Below are positions 61,237 through 64,000 of a DNA stretch of 64,000 nt, one piece after another; the first letter of the stretch is position 1, and every line of letters starts with the position of its first letter. A program made the position numbers and the translations under genes. Under the pieces are notes generated by a model. It ran no database searches, was not told where the DNA came from, and was given only the letters and a program-made list of their open reading frames with translations. The stretch is from a bacterium (GTDB lineage Bacteria > Desulfobacterota > DSWW01): the NCBI GenBank assembly GCA_028277985.1, contig JANQFG010000023.1, positions 1 through 64,000 on the forward strand, read 5' to 3'.

Positions 61237-61265
61237 TTGATAGGGTGCGGGAAAACAGATAATAT
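61237..61265 (+). promoter_or_regulatory. promoter of the mre cell-shape operon
   Basis: TTGATA (61237-61242) and TAATAT (61260-61265) are spaced by 17 bp, a strong sigma-70 match about 70 bp before mreB. The flanking 61041-61333 gap is AT-rich toward mreB and has no gene. Confidence 0.75.
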
Positions 61266-61333
61266 TCTTTAGCTATGATTGGGTATTTTCCCATTTTTAA
61301 AGGGATTTTCTGGGAGAATTCCAGGAAGAGAGT

Positions 61334-62371
61334 ATGCTGTTCAATTGGATTCTCGGCCTGATGTCGAACGATCTCGCGATTGACCTAGGGACGGCCACGA
61401 CCCTTGTCTACGTGAAGGGCAAGGGCATCGTCCTCTGCGAGCCCTCGGTCGTTTCGGTCCGCGAAGACGACGACGGCAACAAGCGGATCGTCGCAATCGG
61501 CAAAGAGGCGAAACGGATGATCGGCAGGACCCCTCCCCAGGTCACCGCCATCCGGCCGATCAAGAACGGGGTCATCTCCGATTTCGAGATCACCGAAGAG
61601 ATGCTCCGGTACTTCATCCTCCAGGCACACCAACGAAGCACGCTCGCGCGTCCGCGGATGATCATCTGCGTGCCTTTCGGCGCCACCGATGTGGAACGAA
61701 GGGCCCTCCGGGAATCGGCCCTGTCGGCCGGCGCGAGGGAGGTCTATCTGATCGAGGAGCCTCTCGCCGCGGCCATCGGTGCCGGCCTGCCGATTTCCGA
61801 GCCGGGGGGAAACCTCATCCTTGATATCGGGGGAGGCACAACGGAGGTAGCCGTTATTTCCCTCTCCGGCATCGTGGACACCCACTGCGTGCAGGCGGCG
61901 GGGGATACCTTCAACGAGGCGATCCTGCAGTACGTGAAGAGGAAGTACAATCTCTTCGTGGGCGAGAACACGGCGGAGCTCGCGAAGATCCGGCTCGCAT
62001 CCGCATGGCACATGGACGAATCCAAAGTGATGGAGGTCAAAGGGCGCGATCTGATCATGGGTCTGCCCAGGAGAGTTCTGCTGCGGTCGGGGGAAGTACG
62101 GGAGGCGATCCAGGAGACGCTGGACGAGATCGTCGACGCGGTCAAGATCATGCTGGAGCGTACTCCGCCCGAGCTGACGGTGGACATCATGGAACGGGGG
62201 ATCACCCTCACCGGTGGAGGTGCTCTGCTGGCCCAACTGGACATCCTCCTCCACAACGAGACGGGGCTGCCCATTCATATCGCCAAAGACCCTGTTGCGT
62301 GCGTGGCTCTCGGCTCCGGAAAGGCGCTCCAGGAGCTCTCCCTGCTCAGAAAGGTGGCATTGGAAGGGTGA
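61334..62371 (+). CDS. mreB: rod shape-determining protein MreB
   Basis: The 345-aa actin homologue has the phosphate-1 motif AIDLGTATTLVYVKGKG (residues about 15-31), LILDIGGGTTEVAVISL (about 157-173) and adenosine motif GITLTGGGALL (about 292). It forms membrane-bound filaments that direct lateral cell wall synthesis. AGGAAGAG lies before the ATG. It is followed by mreC, mreD and mrdA, the standard order, so the organism is likely rod-shaped. Confidence 0.97.
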   Translation: MLFNWILGLMSNDLAIDLGTATTLVYVKGKGIVLCEPSVVSVREDDDGNKRIVAIGKEAKRMIGRTPPQVTAIRPIKNGVISDFEITEEMLRYFILQAHQRSTLARPRMIICVPFGATDVERRALRESALSAGAREVYLIEEPLAAAIGAGLPISEPGGNLILDIGGGTTEVAVISLSGIVDTHCVQAAGDTFNEAILQYVKRKYNLFVGENTAELAKIRLASAWHMDESKVMEVKGRDLIMGLPRRVLLRSGEVREAIQETLDEIVDAVKIMLERTPPELTVDIMERGITLTGGGALLAQLDILLHNETGLPIHIAKDPVACVALGSGKALQELSLLRKVALEG

Positions 62372-62465
62372 GACGCCGTCCGAGCCTCGTTCACGGAAGG
62401 GATGCACCAGGCTCTTAGCCCCCAACATACAGGCGATCCAACGAAATCCACCCGGCTGCTGACCG

Positions 62466-63320
62466 ATGATGGGGAAGGTCTTCACATTACTCGAACGGCA
62501 TTGGTACTCGGCACTCTTCCTGGTGCTGCTGGGCGGTGCTGTTGCCATGCTGTTTTCCCGCGCGGATAGGCAGACCGAATCCCACTCCCTCCAGCGAGGC
62601 CTGCTCGAGCTCTCCGGGCCCTTCCAGAAAGGCATGACCCGGGGTGCCGGCTTCTTCGAAGGCCTCTGGCAGCACTACCTGCATCTCGTCGATCTCGAAG
62701 AGGAGAACCGCCTGCTGCGCGAAATCATAGAGGAGATGCAGCAGGAGAGAGTCCAACTCCTGGAATTCCGCGGAGAGAACGATCGTCTGCGCTCGTTGCT
62801 CGGATTCAAGCAGGGATTCCAGAAGCCTCTGCTTCCGGCTGAAATCATCGCGAAAGACCTGAGCGGCTGGTTCCAGACAGCCGTGATCGACCGGGGAACA
62901 AGGGACGGGATCGAGGAAGGCATGGCTGTCGTCTCGGTGCAGGGCATCGTGGGACAGGTCATGGAGAGTTCGAAGAGCTTCTCCCGGGTATTGCTGATCA
63001 CGGATCCGAACAACTCGGTGGCGGCGCTGGTCCAGCGATCACGGGCACGGGGCGTGGTGGTGGGCAACGGACATCAGCTTTGCCGCCTCAAGTACCTGCA
63101 TCGTTCCGAGGACGTGCTGCCCGGCGACCTGGTGCTCGCCTCCGGGCTGGACGGGGTATATCCGAAGGGCGTTCTCATCGGTACGATCATCAAGGCGGAG
63201 ACACGAGATCCGGAGCTCTTCCAGCGGGTGGCCGTCCAGCCGTCCGTGGACTTCCGCAGGCTCGAGGAGGTCCTGGTTCTCTGTGAGAAGCGGGCCCCGG
63301 AGGAAGGGGGCGCGCCGTGA
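62466..63320 (+). CDS. mreC: rod shape-determining protein MreC
   Basis: The 284-aa protein has an N-terminal membrane anchor (ALFLVLLGGAVAMLFS, residues about 15-31), a coiled-coil (LEEENRLLREIIEEMQQE, about 78-95) and the beta-barrel region ending VYPKGVLIGTIIKAE (about 236). It links MreB to the periplasmic wall synthases. The start may be ATG 62466 or 62469. The stop overlaps the GTG start of mreD. Confidence 0.95.
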   Translation: MMGKVFTLLERHWYSALFLVLLGGAVAMLFSRADRQTESHSLQRGLLELSGPFQKGMTRGAGFFEGLWQHYLHLVDLEEENRLLREIIEEMQQERVQLLEFRGENDRLRSLLGFKQGFQKPLLPAEIIAKDLSGWFQTAVIDRGTRDGIEEGMAVVSVQGIVGQVMESSKSFSRVLLITDPNNSVAALVQRSRARGVVVGNGHQLCRLKYLHRSEDVLPGDLVLASGLDGVYPKGVLIGTIIKAETRDPELFQRVAVQPSVDFRRLEEVLVLCEKRAPEEGGAP

Positions 63321-63835
63321 ATTATCTGATCGTCCTCCTCCTCGGCACGCTGGGGGCTCTGCTCCAGAGTACGCTGCTTCGAGCCCTCTTCCCTCAGAGT
63401 TTCGTCCCGGACATCCTCCTCCTGCTCGTTCTTTACGGAAGCCTGCTCTTCCCGTGGGGCAAGGGCCTTCTTCTGTCCTTTACGCTGGGACTGCTCTCCG
63501 ATCTGTTTTCCGGGGCTCCGGACGGAATGAACGCCCTGTTTTCGATCACCCTGTTCGTCATGAGCAAGGCGATCCAGGCGCGCGTCTTCATGAAGGGCTT
63601 CCGTGCGATCTGGGGACTCACCATTCTTGCCTTTGCGCTCAAGGTCCCCTATTACGCCCTCCTGTCGATCCTGTTCGGGCTCCGCTTTCCCACGGCTGCG
63701 GATGCGGTGCTCATCTGGGTGGGAGAGTTCGTCTCCAGCCTGTTCCTGATGCCGGTGCTCTTCTACGTCGTTTCGAAGGCCCTGGGGCTCCAGGGCGGAT
63801 GGTTTCTGCAGCACCAGAAATCGAGTCCCGCATGA
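63317..63835 (+). CDS. mreD: rod shape-determining protein MreD
   Basis: The 172-aa integral membrane protein has five to six hydrophobic segments, with SDLFSGAPDGMNALFSITLF in the middle, typical of MreD. It starts with GTG at 63317, overlapping the mreC stop (GTGA), and ends overlapping mrdA (ATGA). The tight overlaps give stoichiometric translation of the elongasome subunits. Confidence 0.92.
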   Translation: MNYLIVLLLGTLGALLQSTLLRALFPQSFVPDILLLLVLYGSLLFPWGKGLLLSFTLGLLSDLFSGAPDGMNALFSITLFVMSKAIQARVFMKGFRAIWGLTILAFALKVPYYALLSILFGLRFPTAADAVLIWVGEFVSSLFLMPVLFYVVSKALGLQGGWFLQHQKSSPA

Positions 63836-64000
63836 AAAGACTTCGCACCTACCCTACCATGGTGGACCACAGGCGATCCTTCCTCGCCTGCAGCTTCTGT
63901 TTCGTCGCCGCTTTCTCGATCCTCCTCACCCGACTCGTCTACTTCCAGCTCTGGAAGGGGGAATCCTTCCGGAATCTCTCGGAGAACAACCGGATTCGAG
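63832..64000 (+). CDS. mrdA: penicillin-binding protein 2, N-terminal fragment (cut by window end)
   Basis: The 56 visible codons encode a short basic N-terminus, a transmembrane helix (LACSFCFVAAFSILLTRLV, residues about 18-36) and the start of the periplasmic domain with LSENNRIR, a typical PBP2 N-terminal feature. The gene starts within the mreD stop (ATGA) and continues beyond the window. PBP2 is the transpeptidase of the rod complex. Confidence 0.85.
   Translation, partial: MKRLRTYPTMVDHRRSFLACSFCFVAAFSILLTRLVYFQLWKGESFRNLSENNRIR

Noticed and set aside
1..64000. CRISPR array, rRNA operon, prophage or insertion sequence
   Set aside because: No regularly spaced repeats, rRNA sequence, integrase, transposase or phage structural gene was seen on either strand.

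Overview
The window looks like a chromosomal segment of an anaerobic, Gram-negative deltaproteobacterium (Desulfobacterota; sulfate-reducing or syntrophic type). This rests on gene content, not on a marker gene. The indicators are an Hmc/Tmc-like transmembrane redox complex with a tetraheme cytochrome, an aldehyde:ferredoxin oxidoreductase with its own ferredoxin, HdrD-like CCG iron-sulfur proteins, MtaA/URO-D-type corrinoid methyltransferases, a miniature corrinoid/iron-sulfur-like protein, System II cytochrome c biogenesis and a lysine-rich histone H1-like protein. The DNA is GC-rich by eye. No rRNA, CRISPR array, integrase or transposase gene was seen. The only RNA gene found is a tRNA-Ala.

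Left third (1-25.6 kb), accessory catabolism. An operon (1.4-7.2 kb) encodes an old-yellow-enzyme/trimethylamine-dehydrogenase-like flavoprotein, both ETF subunits and a membrane-anchored HdrD-like Fe-S protein. Together they make a plausible route from substrate through flavin and ETF to quinone. It is followed on the minus strand by two URO-D/MtaA-like methyltransferases and a MtaC-like corrinoid protein, which flank a DUF1302/DUF1329 envelope pair. Two tandem type-B carboxylesterase lipoproteins with a small His-rich secreted protein between them come next. A redox group (18.6-24.5 kb) holds two paralogous winged-helix/ferredoxin proteins, a QueG-like Fe-S protein and a molybdopterin oxidoreductase. 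The first and last transcription units carry matching promoters with a near-identical 24-bp TetR-type operator, so they look like one regulon. An SDR closes the region.

Middle (25.7-45.3 kb). An ECF sigma factor, a putative anti-sigma factor and a Spy/CpxP-like periplasmic protein form an overlapping envelope-stress operon, followed by a DUF1566 lipoprotein. Next are glutamate racemase plus glutamate dehydrogenase, a DUF4034-like secreted protein, a Cys-rich secreted protein, a QueG-like protein overlapping an amidohydrolase, a third carboxylesterase, a methyltransferase, AOR plus ferredoxin, an EF-G paralogue, and ResB/CcsA. A 178-nt nested palindrome separates the cytochrome-maturation genes from the EF-G unit.

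Right third (45.7-64 kb), mostly housekeeping. It carries SpeD/SpeE polyamine synthesis (SpeE with an ACL5/Thermus-type SAM motif), the Hmc-like redox operon, the mini-CFeSP-like protein, acyl-CoA dehydrogenase, FxsA plus a 3D-domain lipoprotein, tRNA-Ala with clear promoter and terminator, a zinc-ribbon methyltransferase, the histone-like gene, a PflA-like radical SAM protein, glyoxalase II, PpiD, and the start of the cell-shape operon mreB-mreC-mreD-mrdA, which runs off the right end.
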